Source of the DNA: Methylobacterium sp. AMS5
Lineage (GTDB): Bacteria; Pseudomonadota; Alphaproteobacteria; Rhizobiales; Beijerinckiaceae
Reading direction: 5' to 3'
NCBI RefSeq assembly: GCF_001542815.1
Contig: NZ_CP006992.1
Coordinates: forward strand, 4,593,501-4,657,500
DNA length: 64,000 nt
Shown: piece after piece, positions 37,532 through 45,881 of the stretch
Numbering within the stretch: the stretch's first letter is position 1
Layout: every line of letters starts with the position of its first letter
Translations under genes and position numbers: made by a program
The notes under the pieces: model-generated
The model's input: only the letters and a program-made list of their open reading frames with translations
The model's database searches: none
What the model was told of the DNA's origin: nothing

Positions 37532-38074
37532 TCAGGAGCGGGCCTGGGGGTTGGAGGCGCGCAGCCGCTTCAGCTCCCACTCGCCGCCGGACGGCTTGCA
37601 ACCGGTGCCGCGCACGAAGCGGTTGTTGGCGCCGCCCACCACCGTCGCGAGGAAGTCGCGGCAGATCTCGTCGCCGGCGACATAGGGAAGGCCGGTCGGG
37701 TTGATGGTGCCGCGCATCGCGGTCTCCGGGTTGTCCCACTTCACCGGGCGCCCGTTGCCCTGCGGATCGAGGGCGACGGAGAGCGCGGCATGGGCGCGGC
37801 GCCAATCCTCGCCGTCGAGGTCGCGCCCGAAGCTCGCGGGCCGCTTCGGGATGCTGCCGGTGACGAGCGGCTCGGGCGCGGCCGGCGCCTCCTCCGCCTT
37901 GAAGGACAGGATCGGCCCGCTGCACCCGCCGCAGGAGAGGGCGGCGAGGCCGAGGGTCAGCAGACCCGCGATCCGAGCCGCGAGGCCGCGTCGCGGCGCG
38001 TGCCCACGCGTCGAACCGGCTCTCCCTTCGGCGGAGAGCGCGCTGGCAAGGCCTTTACACGGACGCAGACGCAT
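37532..38074 (-). CDS. RT0821/Lpp0805-like surface antigen family lipoprotein or secreted protein
   Basis: The 180-residue product has a basic N-terminus, a hydrophobic stretch (LAARIAGLLTLGLAALSCGGC) with cysteines placed like a loose lipobox, and a mature domain ending in a beta-rich module (RAHAALSVALDPQGNGRPVKWDN, GLPYVAGDEICRDFLATV, RGTGCKPSGGEWEL). That module is typical of the 17-kDa/RT0821 surface proteins of alphaproteobacteria. The start at 38074 gives a long basic leader; the true start may be further in. It is divergent from pdxH across 88 bases and upstream of the J-domain gene on the same strand. Confidence 0.75.
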   Translation of the reverse strand: MRLRPCKGLASALSAEGRAGSTRGHAPRRGLAARIAGLLTLGLAALSCGGCSGPILSFKAEEAPAAPEPLVTGSIPKRPASFGRDLDGEDWRRAHAALSVALDPQGNGRPVKWDNPETAMRGTINPTGLPYVAGDEICRDFLATVVGGANNRFVRGTGCKPSGGEWELKRLRASNPQARS

Positions 38075-38162
38075 TACACCTGAACTCGAGACAGACGGGG
38101 GGGCCGACGGCGTTGCTGCCCAACGTCGGTGCCCCCCCGACCCGGCTGCCACAGGGAAGAAA

Positions 38163-38807
38163 ATGGCCATCGATCGGTTAAGAGAGGGTGTTGCGGACGC
38201 GCCTTCGGTCCATCCGGACGACTTCACCTTGTCGTGCGACCCCTGGGCGCTGTTCGCGGCGTGGATGGCGGAGGCGGAGGCCTCCGAGCCCGTGGATGCC
38301 AACGCGATGGCGCTCGCCACCGCCGATCCGGACGGCCTGCCCGACGTTCGGGTGGTGCTGTTGAAGGGGTTCGATCCGCGCGGGCTCGTCTTCTACACCA
38401 ACGCCGAGTCGGCCAAGGGCGGGCAACTTCTCGCCAACCCGCAGGCGGCGACGGTGCTGTACTGGAAGTCTCTCGGCCGGCAGATCCGCAGCCGCGGCCC
38501 CGTCTCTCCCGTGACGCGCGAGGAAGCCGACGCCTATTTCGCGAGCCGGCACCGCGACAGCCGCATCGGCGCCATCGCCAGCCAGCAATCGCGCCCGCTC
38601 ACCGACCGCCCGACCCTGATGGCCGAGGTCGCCGCCCTGTCGGAGAAATACGAGAACGGCCCGGTGCCGCGCCCCGAGCACTGGCTCGGCTTCCGCATCG
38701 CCCCGGTGCAGTTGGAGTTCTGGCAGAACGGTGCCTACCGCCTGCACGACCGGGTGCGCTTCACGCGCGACGGAGACGGCTGGACCCGCGCGCGGCTCTA
38801 TCCCTGA
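38163..38807 (+). CDS. pdxH: Pyridoxamine 5'-phosphate oxidase
   Basis: This 214-residue FMN enzyme oxidises pyridoxamine or pyridoxine phosphate to pyridoxal phosphate, the cofactor form of vitamin B6. Family blocks: ANAMALATADPDGLPDVRVVLLKGFD near residue 48, FYTNAESAKGGQL, YWKSLGRQIRSRGPV, SRHRDSRIGAIASQQS, and the C-terminal signature EFWQNGAYRLHDRVRF. Length is normal. The start at 38163 follows AGGGAAGAAA. It converges on the response regulator gene with a 24-base gap. Confidence 0.97.
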   Translation: MAIDRLREGVADAPSVHPDDFTLSCDPWALFAAWMAEAEASEPVDANAMALATADPDGLPDVRVVLLKGFDPRGLVFYTNAESAKGGQLLANPQAATVLYWKSLGRQIRSRGPVSPVTREEADAYFASRHRDSRIGAIASQQSRPLTDRPTLMAEVAALSEKYENGPVPRPEHWLGFRIAPVQLEFWQNGAYRLHDRVRFTRDGDGWTRARLYP

Positions 38808-38831
38808 TTTTGACGCCCTGATCGCGGACGA

Positions 38832-39215
38832 TCAGGGCATCACCGAGCGGATCGCCGCGAGCAGGCTCTCGTCCGTGTAGGGCTTGCGGATGAACAGGCC
38901 GTCGGTCGGTACGTCGCCGGGCGAGGGCCGCACCTTGCCGGAGGTGATGACGATGCCGATGTGCGGCCAGCGCCGGTCGATGCAGGCGGCGAGCTTGATG
39001 CCGTCGATGCCCAGCGGCATGTCGATGTCGGTCACGACGACGCACACCGCCCCGCCCGCCTCCTGCTCCTGGTCGAGCATGCGGATCGCCTCGTTGCCGT
39101 TGGTGGCCTCGCGCACGGCGAAACCGGCTTCCACGATCATCTCGACCGCGGCGCATCGGATCACGGCATCGTCTTCCACGACAAGGACGGTCAGCCTCGC
39201 GTCCGTCTCGCTCAC
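38832..39215 (-). CDS. Single-domain response regulator (CheY-like receiver)
   Basis: This 127-residue receiver domain has no output domain. The acidic pair is in VVEDDAVIR, the phospho-acceptor Asp in VVTDIDMPLGIDG, the conserved Ser or Thr in IVITSGKV and the Lys in LFIRKPYTDE. The start is a GTG at 39215 (MSETDARLTVLVVEDD); the frame is open far upstream but without protein character. It probably acts through protein contact, as a relay or stress regulator. No histidine kinase is in the window. It is divergent from the SDR gene, with a 289-base gap in which I see no gene or repeat. Confidence 0.88.
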   Translation of the reverse strand: MSETDARLTVLVVEDDAVIRCAAVEMIVEAGFAVREATNGNEAIRMLDQEQEAGGAVCVVVTDIDMPLGIDGIKLAACIDRRWPHIGIVITSGKVRPSPGDVPTDGLFIRKPYTDESLLAAIRSVMP

Positions 39216-39504
39216 GCCTGTCGCATCCCTCGTCCGATCATGCGTCTGATCCTCCGGCACGATCCCTCGAATCCGCGACACCGCTCCGGGGTTGCATGAA
39301 GGCCGGCGCAGAACAAGCGCGGAAGACGAGCCGGGCCGTGTGGCACCGGCCCCGCTTCCGCAGGCGCGGGGCCGCCGCGTCTCCGGCACCTTTCGCAATG
39401 CAGCGCGGCCCTGGATTTCCGGCGGGGCGCGGCTTATCCCTTGGCGAAGACCCAGCTTGGCCCGCTCACCCGCGGTGCGCGGGGCGGGCAGCGAGGAACC
39501 GGCT

Positions 39505-40257
39505 TTGGCCTCATCCAACGATCGTCGACGGGTGCTGCTGCTCACCGGCGCCAGCCGGGGCATCGGGCACGCCACCGTCAAACGCTTCTCCGCCGCGGGC
39601 TGGCGGGTCATCACCTGTTCGCGCCACCCCTTCCCCGAGAACTGCCCCTGGGAGATGGGTCCGGAGGATCACCTTCAGGTCGATCTCGCCAACGCGGCGG
39701 ACACGGTGCGCGGGGTGCGCGAGGTCGCCGAGCGGCTCGCCGCCGAGGGCGGCCTGCTGCACGCGCTCGTCAACAATGCCGGCATCTCGCCGAAGGGCCC
39801 GGAGGGCGAGCGGCTCGGCGCGCTCACCACGGAATACGAGGACTGGGCCCGCGTCTTCCAGGTCAACTTCTTCGCACCGATCCTGCTGGCGCGGGGCCTG
39901 TGCGACGAGTTGACCCGCGCGCGCGGCTCGATCGTCAACGTCACTTCGATCGCCGGCTCGCGGGTCCACCCCTTCGCGGGCGCCGCCTACGGCACCTCGA
40001 AGGCGGCGCTCGCCGGCCTCACCCGCGAGATGGCTGCGGATTTCGGGCCGCTCGGCGTGCGCGTCAACGCGATCTCGCCGGGCGAGATCGACACCTCGAT
40101 CCTCTCGCCCGGCACCGACAAGCTGGTGGAGCAGATCCCGCAGCGCCGGCTCGGCACCCCGGACGAGGTCGCCAAGGCGATCTACTTCCTCTGCATCGAG
40201 GCGTCGTCCTACGTGAACGGCGCCGAACTCCACATCAACGGCGGCCAGCATGTCTGA
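39505..40257 (+). CDS. Short-chain dehydrogenase/reductase
   Basis: This 250-residue classical SDR should oxidise or reduce an alcohol/ketone with NAD(P). Motifs: LLTGASRGIGHATVKRF (cofactor loop near residue 10), NNAGISPKG near 92, the catalytic Ser in VTSIAGS and Tyr-x3-Lys in YGTSKAALAG, then ISPGEIDTSI. The start is taken as the TTG at 39505 because GAGGAA lies eight bases upstream and the fold begins nine codons later; no ATG is suitably placed. Its end overlaps the next gene by 8 bases. The substrate is unknown; ARG after the cofactor loop hints at NADP. Confidence 0.88.
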   Translation: MASSNDRRRVLLLTGASRGIGHATVKRFSAAGWRVITCSRHPFPENCPWEMGPEDHLQVDLANAADTVRGVREVAERLAAEGGLLHALVNNAGISPKGPEGERLGALTTEYEDWARVFQVNFFAPILLARGLCDELTRARGSIVNVTSIAGSRVHPFAGAAYGTSKAALAGLTREMAADFGPLGVRVNAISPGEIDTSILSPGTDKLVEQIPQRRLGTPDEVAKAIYFLCIEASSYVNGAELHINGGQHV

Positions 40258-41395
40258 CCGCCGGGCGGTTCTCGCCGCCCTGCTGTCGCTGACCGCCCTC
40301 CCCGCCCTCGCGGTGGAGGATGGGAGCCGGGTCGAACCGGTCGCGCTGCCATTTGCCGTCAAGGCGATGCGCGGCCCCGGCAGCGACGTGGCCCTCTCCG
40401 TGGCGACCTCCGGATTGCTGCCGGTCGCCCGCGTCCCCGCAGGCGCCAGCGCCGACCCGAAGGCCACGGGCAACACCGCTCCGCCATCCGTCGTCGTGGT
40501 CTGGGGCGAGGGCGGCGGCGCCGTTCTCAGCCTCGACGGCGACCGGTTGCGCACCACGCTGATCGGCGCCGAGGCGATCGAAGGGTTTGCCGCGGCCGAG
40601 ACACCGCGCGGGGCCGTGCCGGGCTCGCACCGTGCCCTTGAGGGGCCGCTCAGCGCCTATCTCACCGGGCCGACCCGTGCGCTCGGTGGCGCGCCGGGCC
40701 AGGGGACCGTGCTGACCGTGCGCGAGCGCCAGCCGCTCGGCGTCACCGCCGAGCCCAAGGCCGTGCCGGTGACGACCCAGACCCTGGCCCCGGGGGACGG
40801 CCGGGTCTTTGCCGGCCGCACGCCCCAGATCACCCGTCTCGACGGCCGCCCGGCCGTGGCCGCCGTGACCGCGCAGGGTCCGGCCATCTCCGGCCTTGCC
40901 GTCGCGGCGAAGGGAGCGGACGGCGTCTGGACGCTCCGGGCGCAGACGCCGCCGCAGGCCGGCAAGGGACCGGAGGGCGCGCCGCTGGCGCTTGCTGCCA
41001 TCGCCGACTTCACCGGGACCGGCCAGCCGCAGATCGCTGCGATCCGCGCGCCCGACGGCGAGGGCGTGCTCCAGCTCTGGCGCATCGCCGACGGGACCTT
41101 GAGCCTCGCGGGCGAAGCGCCGGGCTTTGCCGGCCCGGTGGCGGGCGAAGCGGCGGATCTCGCCGCCCCCGTTGCCCGAGGCGGTGGTGCCCCACCCGAT
41201 CTCGCCCTGCCGGTGGCGGGCCGCGGCGCCGTCGCGGTGGTGTCGCTGAAGGGCGGCAGCCCCGTCGAGCGGGCGCGTCTGCCCCTGCCCGCTCCGGCCG
41301 CCCACGGCGTCGCCGTGCTCGACGCGGGCGGAACCGCCAAAACGATCCTCGTCGGCCTCGCCGACGGGCGCCTCGTCGCGGTCTCCGCGCCGTGA
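40250..41395 (+). CDS. Secreted protein of unknown function with propeller-like repeats
   Basis: The 381-residue product has a signal peptide (RRAVLAALLSLTALPALA). The mature part is a series of short beta-rich units, with blocks like DFTGTGQPQIAAIRAPDG and PPDLALPVAGRGAVAVVSL that resemble FG-GAP/VCBS propeller blades (D-x-[DTN]-GxG-x-[PD]). The middle is Gly/Ala/Pro-rich. I find no enzyme motif. It overlaps the SDR stop and the Nudix start, so all are translated from one message. Most likely a periplasmic protein of the alphaproteobacterial type seen beside TIGR02301 genes, but this is an inference. Confidence 0.75.
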   Translation: MSDRRAVLAALLSLTALPALAVEDGSRVEPVALPFAVKAMRGPGSDVALSVATSGLLPVARVPAGASADPKATGNTAPPSVVVVWGEGGGAVLSLDGDRLRTTLIGAEAIEGFAAAETPRGAVPGSHRALEGPLSAYLTGPTRALGGAPGQGTVLTVRERQPLGVTAEPKAVPVTTQTLAPGDGRVFAGRTPQITRLDGRPAVAAVTAQGPAISGLAVAAKGADGVWTLRAQTPPQAGKGPEGAPLALAAIADFTGTGQPQIAAIRAPDGEGVLQLWRIADGTLSLAGEAPGFAGPVAGEAADLAAPVARGGGAPPDLALPVAGRGAVAVVSLKGGSPVERARLPLPAPAAHGVAVLDAGGTAKTILVGLADGRLVAVSAP

Positions 41396-41901
41396 GCGAC
41401 CCGGGACAGGAGGACGGGCGGCTGTTTCCGGCACGCCCGCTGATCGGCGTTTCGGTCGCGGTGATCCGGGACGGCCTCGTTCTGCTCGCCGCCCGGGCCA
41501 ACGAGCCGATGCGCGGCGTCTGGACCCTGCCCGGCGGCCTCGTGGAAGCGGGCGAATCCCTCGCCGCGGGGGCGTTGCGCGAATTGCAGGAGGAGGTCGG
41601 GTCGCTCGCCGAAGTGGTCGGCCCGAGCCTGACGCCGACCGAGATCATCCTGCGCGACGAGACCGACCGCATCCGCCACCATTACGTGATCCATCCCCAC
41701 GCCGCCTTGTGGCGCGCCGTCGAGCCGGCACCGGGGCCGGAAGCGCTCGCCGTGCGCTGGGCCAGCCTCGACGAGGTCGCGGGCCTGACCACCACGCCGG
41801 GGCTGATCGAGACCCTGCGCGAGGCGTTCTCCCGCATCCGGGCGGCGGCAGACGGTTCGGCGGACGGCTTGGGAAAAGGTTCGGCAAAAGGTTCGGCATG
41901 A
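41392..41901 (+). CDS. NUDIX hydrolase
   Basis: This 169-residue protein has a complete Nudix box: GGLVEAGESLAAGALRELQEEVG (G-x5-E-x7-REx2EExG), starting near residue 46. The strand before it reads VSVAVIRDGLVLLAARA. It should hydrolyse a nucleoside diphosphate linked to another group; WTLPGG and HYVIHPHAALWRA suggest the ADP-ribose pyrophosphatase side, but substrate cannot be decided. The GTG start at 41392 overlaps the upstream stop, and the end overlaps the TIGR02301 gene by ATGA. The C-terminal 20 residues are Gly/Ser/Lys-rich. Confidence 0.9.
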   Translation: MSDPGQEDGRLFPARPLIGVSVAVIRDGLVLLAARANEPMRGVWTLPGGLVEAGESLAAGALRELQEEVGSLAEVVGPSLTPTEIILRDETDRIRHHYVIHPHAALWRAVEPAPGPEALAVRWASLDEVAGLTTTPGLIETLREAFSRIRAAADGSADGLGKGSAKGSA

Positions 41902-42353
41902 GAACGGGACTTGCCCGCCTGATCCTGGCCAGCCTGCTCGCACTGACACCGGCGGCGGAGGCGTTCGCGCAGCAGCGCTCCGGCACGGCCCGATCCGCGC
42001 CGAAACCGCCGGAGAAGGAGAAGGAGCCGCCTCCCCCGGCGGAGCCGCCGCCCGCGCCCTATGACCGCGACCTGATGCGGCTCTCCGAGATCGTCGGGGC
42101 GCTCGCCTTCCTGCGCACGCTGTGCGCTGCGCCGGACGCCGCCGAATGGCCGGCGCGGATGAAGGCGATCCTCGACAGCGAGGGGATCACGCAGAGCCGC
42201 CGCGACCGTCTCGCCGGCGCCTATAATCGCGGTTTCCGCGGCTACAGCCTGACCTATCGGGTCTGCACCCCCGCCGCGAATGAGGCCGCCCGCCGTTTCG
42301 TCGCCGAGGGTGAGCGGCTTTCGCACGCCATCGCCGGGCGGTTCGGCGGTTAA
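41898..42353 (+). CDS. TIGR02301 family secreted protein
   Basis: This 151-residue protein has a signal peptide (MRTGLARLILASLLALTPAAEA), a Pro/Lys/Glu-rich spacer (about 25-52) and a conserved helical domain: YDRDLMRLSEIVGALAFLRTLC, then WPARMKAILDSEG, RDRLAGAYNRGFRGYSLTYRVC and AARRFVAEGERLSHAIAGRF. The two conserved cysteines probably pair. This matches the Rhizobiales family TIGR02301, which has no known function. It is the last gene of a four-gene overlapping operon, followed at once by a palindromic repeat. Confidence 0.88.
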   Translation: MRTGLARLILASLLALTPAAEAFAQQRSGTARSAPKPPEKEKEPPPPAEPPPAPYDRDLMRLSEIVGALAFLRTLCAAPDAAEWPARMKAILDSEGITQSRRDRLAGAYNRGFRGYSLTYRVCTPAANEAARRFVAEGERLSHAIAGRFGG

Positions 42354-42470
42354 GATCGTATCCGGCTCGATCGCATCGGGTCGGCGTCTCCGGAGCCTCG
42401 TCAATCGACCGAAAGCCGCTAGCCGCTTTTCGGGGCGATGCTCTAGATCCCTGTTTTGACAGGCATTCTT
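42354..42470 (-). repeat. Long copy of the interspersed palindromic repeat, reverse orientation
   Basis: Read on the minus strand it begins AAGAATGCCTGTCAAAACAG, then GAGCATCGCCCCGAAAAGCGG, CGGCTTTCGG, GGAGACGCCGACCCGATGC and GCCGGATACG. The module order differs from the copy at 47137: the AATGC-GTCAAAACA block precedes the hairpin here and follows it there. It begins immediately after the TIGR02301 stop codon. The remaining bases up to 42692 hold no evident gene. Confidence 0.75.
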
Positions 42471-42692
42471 CTGCCGGGCCGATTTCCGTTGCATCAGAAT
42501 CCGCTCCGGATTCGGCCGTGCGATCGCGTTTGTGGCGGCTGCGCCACACTCCGGAGGCCTTGCGAAATTCCTTCGCAATTGCGCCTCCGCGTTAACCTCT
42601 TCGCAATTCCCTGCTTCCCGGCCCGTGAAGGCTGCCGTATCGTGACGATGTCTTGCCGGCACTGTTCCGGCCGAGAAACGAAGCCGCCCGCC

Positions 42693-42947
42693 ATGATCCA
42701 CGATGCCGACACCGCAACCTTCGATGCCGACGCGGAGAGCAAGCGCCTCGCGCTCGGCCTCGTGACGGAAGCTTTCGCGGAGGGCTGCCTCGACGGGATC
42801 GACGGCGACTGCATGGCCCAGGCGGCCCTGTTCGCGGCGTTCCAGGAACTGGTCGCCACCTATGGCGAGGATGCGACGGCCCGCTATGCCGAGACTCTGC
42901 CGGAGCGGATCCGCGGCGGCGGGTTCACCACGACGCTGCAGCACTGA
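42693..42947 (+). CDS. Small protein of unknown function
   Basis: The 84-residue product is acidic (MIHDADTATFDADAESKRLA) and helical (TEAFAEGCLDGIDGDCMAQ, ALFAAFQELVATYGEDATARYAETLPERI) with two cysteines. No signal peptide or membrane segment is evident. An in-frame ATG at 42648 would add a CxxC-containing leader (MSCRHCSG). I do not recognise the family. Its third-position bias supports coding over the antisense frame that overlaps its last 64 bases. Confidence 0.65.
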   Translation: MIHDADTATFDADAESKRLALGLVTEAFAEGCLDGIDGDCMAQAALFAAFQELVATYGEDATARYAETLPERIRGGGFTTTLQH

Positions 42948-43558
42948 TCGGCGGACGGGGGCGGAGGCGTGAGCCGGCTTCCTTGAACCGCAACGGGGGC
43001 GGTGCCGTCTGAAGGCCAGTCCCTACGGATCGCTTCGGCTTCGCCTCGCGGTGACGACGAGGCGGGCCTCCTACCGGCAACCCCCTCTGATCTGTCGCGT
43101 CCCGACGGCCTGAAACCGGCCTTCGCGACGTTTTTTGTCGCCAACTTCACTTGATCCCGGCAGGGCTTGAGAGCCTCCAGAGCCTTGCCCGGCGCGATGA
43201 TGTCGAACGTCACGGGGGCCTCGCCGTCTCTCTCGACGCAGAGTTTCGACGTCGTTTTGACGAGCTTCAGGATATCCTCCGGATCGTTGGATCGGAGCAG
43301 GAGGGATCTGGGATCGAGGACGATCCAGTTCAGATCTGAATACACGTGGAAGTCTCCCGTCCGGAGCGTGGCCTTGACCTCTTGGTCCTTGGACCAGTTC
43401 CAGCCGGAGAATTTGAACTCCAGGGCTGCGATCTTCACGTTTCTGTCGGGCATCGAGACGACGGCGACGATCGTGGCGAGTTTCTTGCCGTCTGCGCGGG
43501 GGGGCGGGGCAACCGTCCGTGGTGAAGGCCCAAGAGCGCGAGGGCCGCGAAAAGCCAT
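42884..43558 (-). CDS. Unknown protein, probably degenerate at one or both ends
   Basis: The believable part is the middle of the frame (about residues 23-150): ADGKKLATIVAVVSMPDRNV, FKFSGWNWSKDQEVKATLRT, LNWIVLDPRSLLLRS and FDIIAPGKALEALKPCRDQV. That pattern, ending in a GxxALxAlxxC-type block, resembles the C-terminal domain of small secreted proteins in this group. The first 20 residues have no signal peptide. A frame one base over would give WLFAALALLGLHHG, a signal-like segment, separated by the C run near 43489-43497. The last 70 residues are low-quality and antisense to the 42693 gene. It is probably a decaying gene. Confidence 0.45.
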   Translation of the reverse strand: MAFRGPRALGPSPRTVAPPPRADGKKLATIVAVVSMPDRNVKIAALEFKFSGWNWSKDQEVKATLRTGDFHVYSDLNWIVLDPRSLLLRSNDPEDILKLVKTTSKLCVERDGEAPVTFDIIAPGKALEALKPCRDQVKLATKNVAKAGFRPSGRDRSEGVAGRRPASSSPRGEAEAIRRDWPSDGTAPVAVQGSRLTPPPPSADQCCSVVVNPPPRIRSGRVSA

Positions 43559-43585
43559 CCGCCCGATGGATCTCGCGGCGCGGCG

Positions 43586-44923
43586 CTACCCCGTCGGCAG
43601 CGCTTCCTCGAACACCACCGCCTCGCCCCGCGCGGGGTTGGCCAACTCGCCCTGCCACATCACCGGCGTGCCCCGCACCACCGTGCCCACCGGCCAGCCC
43701 GTGACGGTGAGCCCATCATAGGGCGTCCAGCCGCATTTCGAGGCGATCCACGCGTTGCGGATCGTCTCGCGGCGCTTGAGGTCCACCACGGTCACGTCGG
43801 CATCGTAGCCCACGGCGAGCCGCCCCTTGCGGGCGATGCCGAACAGGCGCTTCGGGCCGGCGCTGGTCAGATCCACGAGCCGGGCGAGGGAGAGCCGGCC
43901 GGCATTCACGTGGTCGAGCATGATCGGCACCAGCGTCTGCACGCCGGTCATGCCGGAGGGCGAGTCCGGATAGGGCTTGGCTTTCTCCTCCAGCGTGTGC
44001 GGCGCGTGGTCGGAGCCGAGGACGTCGACCACGCCCTGGGACAGCCCGCGCCAGATCCCGTCGCGGTGCCCGGCGTCGCGCACCGGCGGGTTCATCTGCA
44101 CCAGCGTCCCGAGCCGGGCATAGGCTTCCGTTCCGTCGAGCGTCAGGTGGTGCGGCGTCACCTCGACGCTCGCGACATCCTTCGCCTCGGCCAGAATCGG
44201 CATCTCGTCCGCGGTCGAGATGTGCAGGATGTGGATGCGGGCCCCGGTCTCCCGCGCGAGCGCGATCAGCCGCTGCGTGGCCTTCACCGCCACCTCCGGC
44301 GAGCGCCAGACCGGGTGCGAGGCGGCATCGCCCGGCACGCGAAGGCCCTTGCGCTCGCGCAGCATCGGCTCGTCTTCCGAGTGGAAGGCGGCGCGGCGGC
44401 GGATCCGCTTCAGGATCTCGCGCACGCCGGCATCGTCCTCGACCAGCAGCGAGCCGGTGGAGGAGCCGATGAACACCTTGATTCCCGCCGCACCCGGCAG
44501 CCGCTCCAACGCGGCGACCTCGCCTGCATTCTCGTGGGTGCCGCCGACCCAGAAGGCGAAGTCGCAATGCATCCGGTGGTGGGCGCGGGTCACCTTGTCG
44601 GCGAGCGCTGCGGCGCTCGTGGTCTGCGGGTTGGTGTTGGGCATCTCGAACACCGCCGTGACGCCGCCCATCACCGCCGCGCGCGAGCCCGTTTCCAGGT
44701 CTTCCTTGTGGTCGAGACCGGGCTCGCGGAAATGCACCTGGCTGTCGATCACGCCGGGCAGGAGGTGCAGGCCGCGGCAATCGCGCCGCTCCTGCGCCGC
44801 CGCGCCCGAAAGGTCGCCGATGGCCGCCACCCGTCCGCCGCGGATGCCGAGATCGGCACGATGCTCGCCATCGTGGTTCACCAGCGTGCCGCCGGACAGG
44901 ACGAGGTCGAAAGGCGCTTCCAT
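43586..44923 (-). CDS. pyrC: Dihydroorotase (class I-like), with first metal His replaced by Gln
   Basis: This 445-residue amidohydrolase should cyclise carbamoyl-aspartate to dihydroorotate in pyrimidine synthesis. The first metal site reads DSQVHFREPG, where most class I enzymes have DxHVHxREPG, so the first histidine is a glutamine. Other ligands look normal: IKVFIGSSTG (lysine position), AFHSEDEP, HILHIST near 235 and DVLGSDHAPHT near 310. Substrate-binding FEMPNTNP is also present. I recall that alphaproteobacterial members share the Gln form, but a related allantoinase- or hydantoinase-like activity cannot be excluded. The gene is 27 bases upstream of the broken gene on the same strand and divergent from ygfZ. 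Confidence 0.82.
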   Translation of the reverse strand: MEAPFDLVLSGGTLVNHDGEHRADLGIRGGRVAAIGDLSGAAAQERRDCRGLHLLPGVIDSQVHFREPGLDHKEDLETGSRAAVMGGVTAVFEMPNTNPQTTSAAALADKVTRAHHRMHCDFAFWVGGTHENAGEVAALERLPGAAGIKVFIGSSTGSLLVEDDAGVREILKRIRRRAAFHSEDEPMLRERKGLRVPGDAASHPVWRSPEVAVKATQRLIALARETGARIHILHISTADEMPILAEAKDVASVEVTPHHLTLDGTEAYARLGTLVQMNPPVRDAGHRDGIWRGLSQGVVDVLGSDHAPHTLEEKAKPYPDSPSGMTGVQTLVPIMLDHVNAGRLSLARLVDLTSAGPKRLFGIARKGRLAVGYDADVTVVDLKRRETIRNAWIASKCGWTPYDGLTVTGWPVGTVVRGTPVMWQGELANPARGEAVVFEEALPTG

Positions 44924-45026
44924 CGGACTCTCCCGGTTCGTTCGTTGCGATTGAGACGAGGATAGCGGCGGCTTATGTCAGGCGTCCCACGCGTGCAACG
45001 CCGCCGTCCTGATCCGAGGAGATGCC

Positions 45027-45881
45027 ATGCCGATCGCCCTGCTGCCGGACCGCGCCGTCGTTGCCGTCTCGGGTCCGGACGCGCTCCCCTTCCTGCAAGG
45101 CATCCTCACCTGCAACGTCGAGACGCTGCCGGAGGGCGAGGCGCGGCTCGGCGCGCTGCTGACGCCCCAGGGCAAGATCCAGTTCGATTTTCTGGTGTCC
45201 CGCACCGGGGATGGCTTTCGCCTCGATACCGCGGCCGAGCGCGTGGCCGACCTCGTCAAGCGGCTGGGGCTCTACCGCCTGCGCGCCAAGGTGAGCGTGG
45301 CCGCCGACCCGACGCTCGGCGTGGCCGCCGCCTGGGATGGGGCCGAGACCGCGGCCGAGATGGCGCGGGTGCGCGACGGGCGCCTGCCCGCGCTCGGCGA
45401 GCGGCTGTATTTCGCCGAGGGCGCCTTCTCGGCGGATGCAACGGAGGCGGATTACCATGCCCACCGCATCGGCCTCGGCGTGCCGGAAGGCGGGCGCGAC
45501 TTCGCCTTCAGCGATGCCTTCCCGCACGAGGCGCTGATGGACCAGCTCGGCGGCGTGGACTTCAAGAAGGGCTGCTATGTCGGGCAGGAGGTGGTCTCGC
45601 GGATGCAGCACCGTGGCACCGCCCGCACCCGCATCCTGCCCATCGTCTACCGCGACGGCCCGGCACCGGAGCCCGGCACGGAGGTGATTGCAGGCGCGCG
45701 CAGCCTCGGCGTCACCGGCAGCGCGGCCGGTGACCGGGGGCTCGCCACGATCCGCCTCGACCGCCTCGGCGACGCGCTCGCCATCGGTGAGCCGGTGCGG
45801 GCGGGCGGCACGATCGCGGCCGTGGCCAAGCCCGATTTCGCCGGCTTCGCCTTCCCCACCGACACGGCCGTGGCCGGATGA
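45027..45881 (+). CDS. ygfZ: YgfZ/GcvT domain folate-binding protein
   Basis: This 284-residue protein of the YgfZ family uses tetrahydrofolate and helps build or repair certain iron-sulfur proteins. The hallmark KKGCYVGQEVVSRMQHRG is present near residue 180, with its conserved cysteine. The N-terminal region has LPFLQGILTCNVETL and LTPQGKIQFDFLV. The start at 45027 follows GAGGAGATGCC. The end overlaps tag by ATGA. Coupling to tag and an HD hydrolase makes a three-gene unit. Confidence 0.93.
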   Translation: MPIALLPDRAVVAVSGPDALPFLQGILTCNVETLPEGEARLGALLTPQGKIQFDFLVSRTGDGFRLDTAAERVADLVKRLGLYRLRAKVSVAADPTLGVAAAWDGAETAAEMARVRDGRLPALGERLYFAEGAFSADATEADYHAHRIGLGVPEGGRDFAFSDAFPHEALMDQLGGVDFKKGCYVGQEVVSRMQHRGTARTRILPIVYRDGPAPEPGTEVIAGARSLGVTGSAAGDRGLATIRLDRLGDALAIGEPVRAGGTIAAVAKPDFAGFAFPTDTAVAG

